Part shown: one piece after another, positions 32,178 to 43,568 of the stretch
Layout of the letters: every line of letters starts with the position of its first letter
How positions within the stretch are numbered: position 1 is the stretch's first letter
The notes under the pieces: model-generated
What the model was told of the DNA's origin: nothing
The model's input: only the letters and a program-made list of their open reading frames with translations
The model's database searches: none
Made by a program: the position numbers and the translations under genes
Assembly (NCBI RefSeq): GCF_947179515.1
Contig: NC_067485.1
Location: 11,102,096 to 11,166,095, forward strand
Origin: Apodemus sylvaticus
Taxonomy: Eukaryota > Chordata > Mammalia > Rodentia > Muridae
Length of the DNA: 64,000 nt
Direction: 5' to 3'

Positions 32178-32349
32178 ATAGCTAGGTAGACAGCTACATA
32201 TCTAGATAGACAGAGGGATAGGTGGGTAGATGGATGGACAGATGATAGCTAGGTAGACAGCTACATATCTAGAGACAGAGGGGTGGGTGGATGGATGGAT
32301 AGATGGACAGACAGATGATGGATAGGTAGGTAGATAATAGACAGATAGA
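32178..32349. repeat. GATA/GATG microsatellite with 67-bp duplication
   Basis: TAGA, GGATG and GACA units. A 29-bp segment beginning atagctaggtagacag occurs at 32178-32206 and again at 32245-32273. Confidence 0.9.
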
Positions 32350-32359
32350 ATATTTGTGG

Positions 32360-34450
32360 ATCTGTAGATGACATTTTTTTCTTCAGATGCGACATAAAGG
32401 GGTAAAGTACTCCACGCCCCTCCTCCATGTTGTTGAAGTTAAGGTTCTAAAAAGCCCGCATAAAAGACACAGTCCAGATATTTTATTTATAAGCCAAATT
32501 TTTCTGACACACTCCTCAGGTCTAAAGCCCCTTGATACTTGCTGCTTCTCTTAGCTACATGGCTCTACATCACTGTGGCTTCCCCTTCCAGTCCCAACTT
32601 ACTCCCTCTCTTGCCCAGTCACGGGATCTAGCCAGTTATTGATCAGTTACATTGGGGAGAACCCTAACTTCATGTTCATGGCATCACGAGTATGTGAGCA
32701 TCTGCTCACCAGGAGCAACCATACCTTATAAGGAGCCAGTTTTAGCTGCAGGATACAAACATCAGACTCACCCACTACACCTCAGTGGGATGTGAAGTGC
32801 TTCCTGGAAAGGAAGTCCAGGTGCTAGGAGCAGATACAGTTTGAGCACAAATCTTAGATGTCTTTTGGCCCTTGATCCTTCAGTGGGGTCTCATCTGATG
32901 GAACAAGAGAGCAGCACCCTCAAGACAATGCACCGAATGTGAGCCCAAGGTGGGGGACTGCAGCAGGCCAGGCAGCTGGAGGCTCTCTTCCTTGGCCTTT
33001 CTTTTTTGGACCTCAAAAGAAGCAGTAGCTCACTCTCTTTCTATCTGCTATAAATGGGAGGGAGGAGGGGGGCACCTGAAAATCCGGTTCTTTCCTTGAT
33101 GAACTCTGTTCCCAAAATAAAGCTGACAAACTCTGTCAGCAGCTGGAATCTTCCCTCTTGCAGAGAGCACCTCGCCTGGCAGTTGACTTAAGCGGTTATT
33201 TGCAGGCTATAATTTTCACAAAAACAGTAGGGTGTGCCTGGCGGGAGATGTTTTCTACAATTGGAAAGAAAACAATGAGAAAACTTTGGAACAAAGAGAG
33301 CACTCAGATTCTCGACAATTCAGGGCCAAGGCTTCACAAAGACAGGCGAACTTTTCAAGTGACTTGAGCAGAGTTAGGGAAGTGTGTTTCAGAAAGCAGA
33401 GAGAGCACAGAGCCTGAAAGGCAGCTGGGTAAGAGAGGTTACCTGCCAGAGGGGACAGTGGAGACCCAGGGTTGTCCAGGAGAGGAAGGGCAAAGATTTT
33501 GGAAGCGACAGCAGTGAACGGGGAGGAAGGATTTGGGGAGGTGAAAGCCACGAGGGTGAGAAGGTGGCCAAGAGACAAGGCAGTCTTGCACACCCATCCC
33601 AAGAAGCTGAAAGACAGACCAGGCAATGAGAAAAACATTAAGGCACAAGCAATCCTGACAGGAGATCAGCAGCAATTTGAGAGCAGCTCCCTCCCGTTTT
33701 CATATATAAGTTCCACATGCCCCTGGATCAATAGGAAGAGAACATGATGAAGTAGATAAATGGGGGAGTTGGGAGAAAAGAGGCTATGAGAACCTCAAGG
33801 CCCCTTTTTAGTGGGCCTTAATGACCCCCAAACATGAACATGACAGGCCACAAGGTACCCCACAACCCTTTTGATTAGTTCATACTGACACACATGGTCC
33901 AAAGCCATCTGTGAGGCAGATCCCTGGAAGGTTTGATTTCATTAAACTCTACAACGAGGAGACACTGACAGAGCCCACAGAGACAGGAAATAACTTCAGC
34001 TTTAAGCAGAGCCATGCCTCTGCAGACTGAACTGCTTTAAGCATGAAGAACAGGTGAGCAGGAAGGATGGTGGGAAGGCCTTTGCTCTTTATTCTAAACT
34101 AGCCCAGATGCCTGCCATGGCTTCAAAGACACCTATCTGCTTGCAATGTCTAACGTTTCTGGCTTGGCCATACACAGTTGTCTGCAAACAGCATTTGATG
34201 ATGCAGAAATCAGCCTCTGATGCTGGGCTCGTATTTGAATCCATTGACTGCTTTCCGAACACTGACTACACCCATGATATAGCAGTAGCAAGAGAGTCTA
34301 GGACTGCTGCAGCTCTGGGTTAATGCTGGCTCTAGAACACATTGAGCAGTTCCCAGGCTCTCTAAAGGGCATTGTGCTTATAGAGTGCCTTAGGGCTTAC
34401 TAACACTAGCTGCTATAACAATATTGACAGTCTGCGCAAAAAGCTTTCAC
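32360..34450. other. mostly single-copy stretch
   Basis: The part at about 32440-32650 (cataaaagacacagtccaga ...) may be an old rodent repeat that was not placed. A MEF2/TATA-like ctataaatgg lies at 33048. No gene recognised. Confidence 0.3.
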
Positions 34451-34453
34451 CGT

Positions 34454-34481
34454 TGACCTTTGAACCTTTTACCTTTGAACC
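34454..34481. promoter_or_regulatory. two adjacent DR1-like nuclear receptor sites
   Basis: TGACCTTTGAACC (34454-34466) and TTACCTTTGAACC (34469-34481) are near copies, each resembling the reverse complement of a DR1 (AGGTCA-A-AGGTCA) of the HNF4/PPAR/RXR class. Two-base spacing between them. Confidence 0.45.
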
Positions 34482-34937
34482 GTGTAGACTGTGGGTACTT
34501 ACCTTCTTCCCCTCAAACACATCCAGTTGATAATTTGCATAAAGCGTTCCATTGGTCAGAGACTCCCCACGAATAGCTGCTTTTCACAGATGCCTTGATG
34601 ACCACAATTGGCTTATGTCTACTTTGGATGCCATATACATTATGCAGTAACAAGCGCTCAGAACCCGTGAGGGACCACCATTTTGGGCGATGAGTTAATC
34701 TGCCTCTCTTTTGGGGATGGTCAGCACACACAGTGCCATTTTAAGCAGAAACTCGGCAGCACACGAGCCGGTGGCCACAGTCACAGGGGTTACACAGTGT
34801 GCTCTGCAGTAAACTACGAGGCCACCATTTCCTCCAGCATCTTCACACCTTTGTCAGCTATAAACAGCCTCTCAGGTGTGCACACGTCTTGGGAAGCTAT
34901 GAAGTTGATTTTCATAGGGGAAATCCTTAGTTATTTG

Positions 34938-35268
34938 ATTGGCTGATACAGACAACAAGAAGCCAATCACTGAGTGAAGATACGGAGGCGGGATCTTCCG
35001 GGCAGAACAGGAAGGGAAGGGAGGAGAGCAGGGTCAGACTAGATGAAGTACAGAGGTTTTTGTTTTTTTCCAGTTTGTCATAAACGTCAAACCTGTAAAA
35101 GCCTCATATAAGGGGATGTGCAGGTGTGCGGTCAAGCCTGTATTGTTCAGTCAGCTGTGTCTGTCGCTCCCGGGAGATCTGAGGGGCTTCTGTCCTGCAC
35201 GGCACCCTGACTGGGATCCAAAGATGGCTCCACCATCTTTGAACTCTTCATGCTTTCTGAACAGGCCT
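34938..35268 (+). promoter_or_regulatory. candidate TATA/CCAAT promoter with first exon
   Basis: Two CCAAT boxes in opposite orientation (ATTGG 34938-34942, CCAAT 34963-34967), a TATA element (catataagg, 35105-35113), and then about 130 bp of GC-richer sequence ending at a GTAAGT donor (exon end 35268). The proposed leader contains a perfect 9-bp hairpin, caaagatgg/ccatctttg (35219-35241). The arrangement would also fit an unrecognised ERV LTR. No downstream exon was identified. Confidence 0.35.
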
Positions 35269-35507
35269 GTAAGTCGTATGTCAGCACGTAACACTTGCAG
35301 TGTCTCACGTGTCGGGTAGACGGACATTTGTCTCACGGGTCTAGGGAGTTTTAAAAGTGAGGAGTGTCTGGAGAGGAGGGGACCCAGCTTTGTCCTAACG
35401 TGGTGGAAAGGTGGCCAGGAAAGAAAGGCTAGGGGGAGCTACCTCACATCTTAAACCAAAACATGTCAAGAAATTCCTCCGGATTAAGAAAATAAATAAA
35501 TCCACAT

Positions 35508-35562
35508 GGGGGGGGGGGGGGGTATAGGAAGTTGTTGTTGTTGTTCTTGTTGCTGTTGTTTT
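35508..35562 (+). repeat. poly(G) run and (TTG)n
   Basis: Fifteen G (35508-35522), then 'tataggaa' and a TTG-rich stretch. Confidence 0.85.
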
Positions 35563-35794
35563 GGTTTGTTCTTTGAGACTGTGTTTTTGACAGTTCCTTA
35601 CACGGACTACTGTTGGGCTAGAGGAACTCACCATCGAGCAAACTGTGTTTCCTCACCTGTGAGAAACAGCCTGCTTTGCCAGTGAGCTTCCCAGACCCCG
35701 GAATAAAGATGGCGTCCTGGGAGGAGTCAAAGTTTGCTTCCCAGTTACTTAGCTGCTTTTCTCTTCCACATTTGTCCCCGGCATGCGATAAATG

Positions 35795-35930
35795 CTTAAT
35801 TCACAATCTCCCTGGGAGCAGAGTGGTTGGGGAAGTGGCCCAAGGTCACACTACGGGTCTGGTTGTGTGGCAGTACAGGAATTTGATTCCTGACAATCCG
35901 GTTCTAAGACCCATGCTTGTTGCCTGACAC
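35795..35930 (-). mobile_element. MIR SINE
   Basis: 'gtggcccaaggtcacactac' followed by 'gtggcagtacaggaatttgattcctgacaatccggttct' and 'cccatgcttgttgcc' corresponds to the reverse complement of MIR (cttgcccaaggtcacacagc ... gggattcgaacccaggtct ... cccgtgctcttaacc). Confidence 0.6.
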
Positions 35931-36068
35931 AAATACACTTTGCCACTGTTAAAATTTTTAAAAAGAACAAACCCAGAAGAAGCCTTAAGACCTGAGCATC
36001 TTCAGAACTCTGAACCCTTCACATAGCTCACAACAAAAGGGAAATGGTGGGCGGAGCCTTCTCTATCC

Positions 36069-36096
36069 TCTACTGCTGAGCCATCTGCCCAGCCCC
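36069..36096 (-). mobile_element. SINE head remnant (B2/ID type)
   Basis: tctactgctgagccatctgc then ccagcccc is the reverse complement of a B2/B4/ID head (ggggctgggcagatggctcagcagt). Only about 28 bp remain. Confidence 0.4.
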
Positions 36097-36099
36097 AAG

Positions 36100-36960
36100 A
36101 ATCTGGGTGTGTATCAAGATCTCTCCTGAATTTCCTGGCCACAAAGGTGCAAATCAGGAGTGTTGGCCTCCATCTAACCCTGAGCAGGGATTCTCCAAAA
36201 CTTCTCTTGTCAGAGAGAGGTCTAGGTCTGAGGTGGGTTTGGAAGAACTTAGAGGCCAGTCAGTTAAGATCTCAGTTTGGGGGCAGGTTTCAATATGTGA
36301 GGCAAAGTCTGCAATTGTACCCTTCTCTTTCCAAAACAGTTCTCCATCTTTGATAACAGTACAAGTAGCTTGGCCAAAGCCATGCAACCCAAAGAAAACC
36401 GTGCCAATGAAATGGCATTCTGCCATTTCTGGGCAGAGCAAAGTTATATTCCAAAGCAAAGATAAGGACCTGAGGTGTGAGCCCACTGGCCCGCATTGTG
36501 CTGATAGCCGCCTAGTTTCACCCATCCACCGGGATTCAGGAGAGCTGACTCCAGTGTTTTTCCACCAGAAGTCATGAGGGGTGATTCTCTAGGCTCTCCC
36601 CAAAGTACCCCAGGTCCCTGGCTCGGGAAGCATTCCTTCCATGGCTTCCACCCAAGCCCCACTGTCCCAAAGCGCCCAGCAGCAGCCACACAGGGTCCAG
36701 CCCAGCTGTGATGAGGACGCCTTGGGACAGCTTGGTCATCTCTGCCTGTCTGACAGTCCGGCCCCACCCACCATTCAAATCCAGAATGAACTCCTGTCTC
36801 TCCACGAGGGTAAAGCCCAGCCATCTGGACCTCCCTCCGTGGGAGCGCTCAGCAGACTTCTGGGAGGGCTAATCTTAACGAGAGCAGACAGCCCGGAAGA
36901 CTCGGGGTGCAGGGCAGAGGAGAGAACTGGGACAGGCTGGGGAACACTGGCCAGGGACTA
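36100..36960. other. single-copy stretch, no gene recognised
   Basis: Open frames up to 156 codons on the plus strand and 126 on the minus overlap each other; none shows a known domain. Confidence 0.35.
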
Positions 36961-36967
36961 TTTCTAA

Positions 36968-37005
36968 CTCTCTCTCTCTCTCTCTCTCTCTCCCTCTCTC
37001 TCTCT

Positions 37006-37053
<48 letters not shown>
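36968..37053. repeat. (CT)n(CA)n microsatellite
   Basis: About 20 CT units then about 22 CA units. Confidence 0.95.
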
Positions 37054-37056
<3 letters not shown>

Positions 37057-37477
37057 CACCACACCCACAGTCCCTGTATTAGCTTTTGAATAACCCTCCT
37101 GGGTGAATGAGGTATAGACCAGACGGACTAAAGAAAAGAGCTCTTGAAACTAAACAGTGAGCAACCCAGGGTGGCTGTACTGCTTCCCGAATTGTGCTGC
37201 TGTGTGGACTTAGCTATAACAAGAGGCAGAGGCCTTCACTGGCCATATACAACTGTCCTTGCACAACACATAAACACATATTTCCTATTGCCTGTTTCAG
37301 ACCAGGAAACCCGCAGCACGCCAGGCATGTCTAGCAGTAAACACATACATCATGGACTTTGGTGTCCGTGGCTTGCCCTGGGTTGTCCTTGTGCTTGTCC
37401 TTACATTCCAGGCTAGTGCTGAAAGCATCTCATGCCCTTAGTCCTTTGAGTCGTGGGATGTTGTTCACCCAGGCTAC

Positions 37478-37590
37478 AGATGGTAAAACTGAGGATTAGA
37501 GGACTCACCCCAACTCAAAGGCAACGTACAATCCATCAGGATCTGAGTGGGACTTAGCGTTTGTTTCATTCTATCAGAGTCCACATGCGA
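37478..37590 (-). mobile_element. MIR-like fragment
   Basis: 'gctacagatggtaaaactgagg' followed by 'agaggactcaccccaactcaaaggc' resembles antisense MIR (tttacagatgaggaaactgaggc ... cttgcccaaggtcac). Diverged. Confidence 0.45.
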
Positions 37591-37599
37591 TGCCAGGGC

Positions 37600-38460
37600 A
37601 GAGGTCTGGATATCTTGAAGCCTCAGTGCAAGGAAAGGCCTGGCACGAGTCCCCAAAGACCTGGAGCTCACAGCTTCCCTCTTCTTCCTGGTTTCCCAGG
37701 CCATCAGTCACCGCCCTGCAGAAGCCACCTGCAGGACAACCATGTTTACTCAGGTGCCAGGTGTGGTGGGCAGGGGCCCGGCTGAGGCTGGACAGCTTCT
37801 CACAGACAGGTTTGGAGAAGAAAGTACAGCAGTCAGGAGAGTTCAAAGCAACTGCTGAGGACAGAGGTGGCGAAGCTACGGCTGGCTCGGACGCACCTGC
37901 ACTCAGCCAGGCCGCCCATCCTCAGGAGCAGCTTCTGCCAGCCCCTGCTGTGGCCAGCAGGGAGCCTTGGCTGCAGAGACCAGCCACCCATCAGGAGTTG
38001 TGGACATTCCCTGTGACCTGTGTTTTTGGCCTGGTGTCCTGTGATATCCCAGCTCTACCTCCCAGGGCTCTCGGTAGGCAAACTCTCAGAGTGGCTGGGC
38101 TCAGAGGCCCTAAGAAAGCTGGGCAGACTCACTTCCTACATAGGCAGCTTTAGGCTGGTCCACTAGGCCAGTGCTGAACGATCCTCGTACAGTTTAGACT
38201 GGACTGGGACCTGGTGCACACATGCGTCACGCATTGTTGATACCACTGCCCTCCTTTCTGTCACTGTCACCAAGCCTCAGACAGCATATTCACCAGGTAC
38301 TAAACTCTCTGCTCCGATCACCATATCATCTGAGGGCTCCTCATGGCTGAGGCTCCGCAAAACCAGACAGCTGAGTGGCCCTCTCGCTGTGCCACGGTGG
38401 TGACAGGGACAAGGACCATCTGAAAGCAGCAGCCCATTCCCCACCGAGCTGGACAGGCCA
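37600..38460. other. single-copy stretch, no gene recognised
   Basis: A plus-strand frame of 187 codons (37590-38153) shows no recognisable domain and no splice-bounded support. Confidence 0.35.
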
Positions 38461-38475
38461 CAGTTGAGTTCCTTG

Positions 38476-38501
38476 TGATGTCATCTGCTGATGTCATCTG
38501 C
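38476..38501 (+). repeat. 13-bp tandem duplication with TGATGTCA
   Basis: tgatgtcatctgc occurs twice head to tail. Each copy contains TGATGTCA, a CRE/AP-1-like octamer. Confidence 0.9.
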
Positions 38502-38575
38502 ATGCCATCAAGAGTGCCTGGCAACCCACAAGTCCACTTTTGTCACACTGGCTGTACCTGCCTTGATGAGAAACC

Positions 38576-38633
38576 CCCCTTCCTTCCTTTCCCCTCCCTT
38601 CCCCTCCGCTCCCCTCCCCTCTCCTCTGCTCTG
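38576..38633 (+). repeat. pyrimidine-rich (CCCCTCCCTT)n
   Basis: C/T-only stretch with TTCCTTCC, CCCCTCCC and CTCCTCTGCTC units. Confidence 0.8.
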
Positions 38634-38756
38634 GCTGCTGGATGTGAACCGTCAGCCCAGACATGCACTCCAGTCTGCCTGATACCAGGGAATCAGCTAG
38701 ATGCTTGGACGCCACCAGAAAAGTCAGTCTGAAGCAGAGCTCTAAAGTCAGCCATC

Positions 38757-38885
38757 AGCCATCAAACTGGGTTTGAATCCCGACTCTGTCATATGTTACA
38801 CTTGAGATGTTCAGTAAGTTACCCAGCCCCTGCCTCTCCATTCCCCAATCCAGAAAATGGGTATGATATTGCCCTTGACGAGGCA
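38757..38885 (+). mobile_element. MIR SINE
   Basis: 'aaactgggtttgaatcccgactctgtcat', 'gagatgttcagtaagttaccc' and 'ccagaaaatgggtatgatattgccc' follow MIR from its box B region through the core. One of the clearer MIRs in the window. Confidence 0.75.
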
Positions 38886-38889
38886 GTAG

Positions 38890-40700
38890 AGGAACTAACT
38901 ACTATTGGAGAACTACTAGCTACTAGTTAGTAGAGAGCAACGATTCACTTAACAGTCTTAACATACTTCCTGAAGCACAACAAATATGAAACAGCAAAAT
39001 TTGATCAAACCTGAGCCTTTCTTACACCATCAAATTCATGAACAAACCCCATTTGGCAGCCAGAAATCCCAAACCTCTGAATTTAGCTAAAGAAAGTCAC
39101 TTCTAGGTCCTAGATCTCTCTCATCTACTGGAGGAATGCTGCTACCATCCTGGGCCCTACTGACAGAGGGTGCATGTTGCTGTTAGAAAAAAATCTTTAG
39201 AAAGCTCCAAATCCAGGACAGGGTAGGGATGGGATTAGAGTTGCCCTGCCCTCTATCCAACAAACCCAGAATCTATTGTTTTGATTCAGGTGAGCCTGGG
39301 TTTGAGGTAGCTCATAGAACCAAGACCACAAGCAGCATGTGTCCTATCACTGAGGCCCTGGGCTTCTTCATAATCTCAAGCCAAGCCCCAGATAGTTCGT
39401 GGTAGCTAGAACACCCACTGAATGGAGCAAACAGACATTAGTGCTTGCTATGACAGAAGCCTTTGTGAGAGCCCAAGGCTACTGTGGATGCCCAGCACAG
39501 CACGAGGCACTAGATAAGGCTGACTGGGGCTGGGAGGGTCCACAGACAGTGCCCTAGACCTTTGGGGACTGGCACAGAGCAAAGGGGTGGTTGTGGGGCA
39601 CTCAGAAGAGAGGGCAGGTGTGAATACAGCCATGAGGTCATGGTGAGATGTCACTGCCTAAAGAAGGATATCAAGGAGGTGGAGGAGGGTAGTAGGGACA
39701 CAGTTGGGGGGAGGATCAGCAAAGGCTTTCTAGAGGAAAAGACATGGGTACCAATAAATGAACCAGGTTAAGGTTGGCAGTGGGACAAATGACAGACAGT
39801 GGGATGCCAGGGGAAGGTGACAGGCACTGCTTCACAGAGCTAGGCCACCTCAATCACTATGATGTAGGATAAGGAAATCAGGCTCTGGCACCTAAGCAAA
39901 CATGTGGTTCTCTGTTGTCAGACTCAAGCACCTACACTCAGGGTAAGGAGATGCCCACGAGCCCAGGGAGATCTGGCAGGGTAGCCTGTGAATACACCAC
40001 AGAGATCTCTGCTGGGTGAGGGACACAACTGAGTATCCCTAAGTAGTGACTGATGGTTTCAGGATGCCATTAGCAGAAGCCAACACAGGGCTCCTAGCAA
40101 GCTGTTCTACATCACGGCCCCATCTTTACCCCAGATGAAAGTGCTCAGGCATGCACGTCTGCCTCAGCGATTTCTGCCTGTGGGCTCTGCCTGATACTAA
40201 ATATTACCCTCTTGCCTGTGGCTCTCTGCGAATGGCACTTTCATAGGAGTTTCTGTAATAAGGAACTTTTGAGGTCTTTCATGTCTTGGAGTTGATGAGA
40301 GTGACAGGGGCTGTCAGGAGTGATGAATAAGCCAAGCAGGTTTGGTCATGAAATGGCAAGACTGGAGCCAGCAGGAATGCCTGACAGTGCCCAGTGGCAT
40401 TTCTCCAAGCGGGCGCCATCTTGGCTGGCTGGTGTGCTGGAGAGAGGGGCTCCCAGGTCGGGTTAGTTGAGAAGACTCTTGCTGAAAGGGTGTCCAGCTT
40501 TCCCAGCTTTGGACCTTCTCAGCCCCTCCCCTGTGGACAGCACTGAGCCCCCAGCCCCCAACCTCTGCGTGGCCTATACTGTCATACTGCAAGAATAGGA
40601 GTACGCATCGCAGAACCTGGAAATACAAGCCCGGAACCCCTACTACTTTGGAGGACAAGACAAGTGAAGATTTCCATTCAAGGCCAGCCTGATAAACTTA
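38890..40700. other. single-copy stretch, no gene recognised
   Basis: No repeat or exon recognised. The text 'caaggccagcctgataaac' at about 40679-40698 is a short B1-like remnant. Confidence 0.35.
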
Positions 40701-40709
40701 GGACTGTTG

Positions 40710-40757
40710 AAAGAAAAAGAAGAGAGGGGGAGGGATGGAGGGAGGGAGGGAGGGGGA

Positions 40758-40797
<40 letters not shown>

Positions 40798-40932
40798 AAG
40801 AGAGAGAGAGAAAGAGAGAGAGAGGAGCAGGAGGAGGAAGGAGGAGGAGGAGGAAGGAGGAGGAGGAAGGAGGAGGAGATGTGTGTGTGTGTGTGTGTGT
40901 GTGTCTCTCTGTGTGTGTGTGTGTGTGTGTGT
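40710..40932 (+). repeat. purine tract (GA)n(GGA)n followed by (GT)n
   Basis: About 165 bp of purine-only GA/GAAA/GGA repeats, then GT repeats interrupted by CTCTCT. Confidence 0.95.
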
Positions 40933-41008
40933 AGCCCAGTGGTAAGCACTTGACTAGCATATACAAGACCCTAGGATCAATCCTGAGTGCCACAAAAAGA
41001 AAAGACAA
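40932..41008 (+). mobile_element. ID-type SINE
   Basis: 'tagcccagtggtaagcactt', 'gactagcatatacaagaccct' and 'aggatcaatcctgagtgcca' followed by an A-rich tail match the ID (tRNA-Ala-derived) consensus (tagctcagtggtagagcgctt gcctagcatgcgcaaggccct gggttcgatcctcagc). Confidence 0.75.
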
Positions 41009-41009
41009 T

Positions 41010-41919
41010 AATAGACACATTGCATCGTGTGGGGATATCAGAGCAAACTCTCAGCTAGCTACTGTCAGCGGTAGGTGTGACTCTAGCTGTTTGATATTAG
41101 AAATGCCTAACTAAGGGCCTTGGCAGAGTCCTGCTCCCTCCGAAGGCTCTGGGGAGGGCCTCTTTCTTGTCCCTTCCTGGCCTCCATTGGTGTGCAGCAG
41201 CCTGTGGCCTTTCTCAGCACGTGAACACGCCACTCTCCTCTCTGTCACCTTCCTGATGTCTCTAAGTCTTCACTGATAGCCCACACGCTAGTCCAGTATC
41301 ACGTCACCTCAATGTGGTTACACCACCTGTGTCCCACACCAAATATGAGCACATTCACAGGGTCCCACGATCAGGACTTGGCCACTTGTTTTGGAGGAGT
41401 AGGGGGTGTCACCAATCTCACTATGGATTAGAGAGAACAGAGGAGTGGAACTAGCAGGGGAGCTCAGCACAGAAGACTCTGAAGCCAGGCTGTGAGTCTG
41501 CAGCCTCTGAAGGAGCTATCACAGGCTCTTGGCACTCATCTTTGGAGTCTGTACGGAGACATCCTAGCTCTAACCACAGAGGATGGCTGTGTGATGGAGA
41601 TTATAAAACCTACATAGGGCCCAAGCCTCCGATCCCTGTAAGGGCAATGGGAAGGGAACAATTATTTCTGTAGCTTTGTCATTGTTAAAATCCCTTCCAG
41701 AGATGGGTGTTACATATACAATGTCTGCCCTTCCTTCTCACAATACCAAACCGAGGTACAAGCCTACAGAGGTCACCCCAGGGAACCTGTGAGTCTATCA
41801 GGATTACAAACAGGGGTTACAGGCTGCCACACTAGAAAGTCTGCACCCAACATGGATGATAACTCCTCCAGGGCCACACAGAAGGAGCCCCTACCCCAGT
41901 CCATCCAGAGTCCTGTACA
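41010..41919. other. single-copy stretch, no gene recognised
   Basis: Nothing recognised. Confidence 0.35.
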
Positions 41920-41927
41920 CTCTAGCC

Positions 41928-42154
41928 TAGTAGGTCTCAACCTTCCTAATGCTGCAACCCTTTAATACAGCTCCTCATGTTGTTGTGAACCACAACCATA
42001 AAGGTATTTTGCTGCTACTTCATAAGTGTAATTCTTAACAGTACTATTATGAATCCTAATGCAATATCTGTGTTTCCTGATGGTTTTAGGTGACCCTTGT
42101 GATAAGGTGATTTGAACCCCAGAAGGGTCACAACCCATAGGTTGAGAACCTCTG
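41928..42154 (+). mobile_element. URR1-type hAT-Charlie MITE
   Basis: Starts tagtaggtctcaaccttcc and ends ggttgagaacctctg, with 'aatacagctcctcatgttg' and 'tttgctgctacttcataag' inside. Flanking 8-bp sequences ctctagcc (41920-41927) and ctctaacg (42155-42162) match at six of eight. Same family as 27989-28182; no transposase. Confidence 0.85.
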
Positions 42155-42162
42155 CTCTAACG

Positions 42163-43110
42163 CCTCTCCAAAACCCTGAGACCATGTGTAATTAGGGCAG
42201 AATTGCATACAACTGGATGGGAGATGGCTTGATTGCAGGTAAGAGGCCCAGGGCCTTCCCTTCCCTCTATGGGGGTGAGGGGTGTGGTAGGCAGGAGGGG
42301 GGCAATCAGCAAGCCTGGCTTGATGATCTTTTGTGAACTTCTGAAGGTGGCGGCCATTTGTCTCTGAGGAGAGTCCTCAACAGTATGGGGGACAGATAGG
42401 GGCAGACAAGACTTCTGTCTCCATTTGGATGGGTCCCATCACATCTGAGGAAATCCCCTAGCATCTCATCTGGCCAGATGTGAGAAGCAGCAGGCTGCAC
42501 TCTGGGTCAAAGTCTCCTGGGGAGCATCAAATATAGGCTGTCTGTCCATCCGTGTGTCAGCTCAGACACTATCATGACACATCAGACAAGTTGCCAAGAG
42601 TTTGGGGGCCGGTGTTGTTCTCTAAGTGGGACGATGGTTCCTCACACCCTGAAGGTTAATACGAGGAATGAAGTAATAACACAGAGAAGAGCTTTCTGAC
42701 AAGGGATTCCCTGTTCACATGTGTGGGGCAGGCGACTCTGTCCCTCACTGCACTGCTCCCCTACGTTGGTGCCAAGGCGTGTGAGAACGAGACAGAGGCG
42801 ATCTACCATAACTATAAAGAAATGTGCCTCAGCTTGTGAGGCCACAGGGAGCCACGCTCGGACTCGGAACCTTGGTGTATAGTGATGGCAGTGGTCCAGG
42901 GTGAGGGGCAGTGCAATGGGCTGAGTTACCGGCTTAGCCATCCAGGAGCAATCACTCAGAGGTCTTGACTGGGGCCAGATGGCCAAGTGCTAAGATGGGT
43001 GAGCACAGCTCTGACCTCTGACCATCTCTGCTGGAGCTCAGAAGGCAGTAGGAGTAGAGAGAAGGCAGCGTCCTCAGGTGACCGCAGTGCAGGTGCAGAT
43101 GGCACCTATA
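42163..43110. other. single-copy stretch, no gene recognised
   Basis: Nothing recognised. Confidence 0.35.
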
Positions 43111-43111
43111 G

Positions 43112-43568
43112 TGACTATTCCTGGTTGTCAACTTGACTTTATCTGGAATAAACTACAATCCAGAATTGGAAGGCTCACCTGTGATCCTAATCTGGAGTCT
43201 GAGAGATACAAGTCTCTGACCTGGATCTCGGCATGGAGATCTCGAGGCATGGTGGCTATGAATCCCAGAAGATAAAGACAGGGAGATCTCTGAGTTCAAG
43301 GTCATCTGGGACAAAGCAAGTCCCAGATCCAGGTGTGGTGGCACACACCTTTAGTTTGGGCCACATCTTCTGCTGGAGACCTACATAAGGACATTGGAAG
43401 AAGGAAGATTCACTCTCTTCACCTGTTTGCCTTGTGGGACTGAACAACTGCTAGACCCTTGGACTTCCATCCACAGCTGCTGCTGACATTGGACTGTAAG
43501 TCATCAACAAATTCCCTTACTATATAAAGACTACCCATACATTCTGTGACTCTAGAGAACCCTGACTC
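43112..43568 (+). mobile_element. composite rodent repeat (RMER1-like), copy 2
   Basis: Runs tgactattcctggttgtca, 'gcatggagatctcgaggcat', a B1-like internal part ('ccaggtgtggtggcacacac'), 'ggagacctacataaggacat', and ends 'ctgtgactctagagaaccct'. It is the reverse complement family member of 27631-28458. Confidence 0.7.

Noticed and set aside
40643..41020. Ser/Leu or Arg/Glu-rich frames
   Set aside because: Translations of GA, GGA and GT simple repeats and the neighbouring ID SINE.
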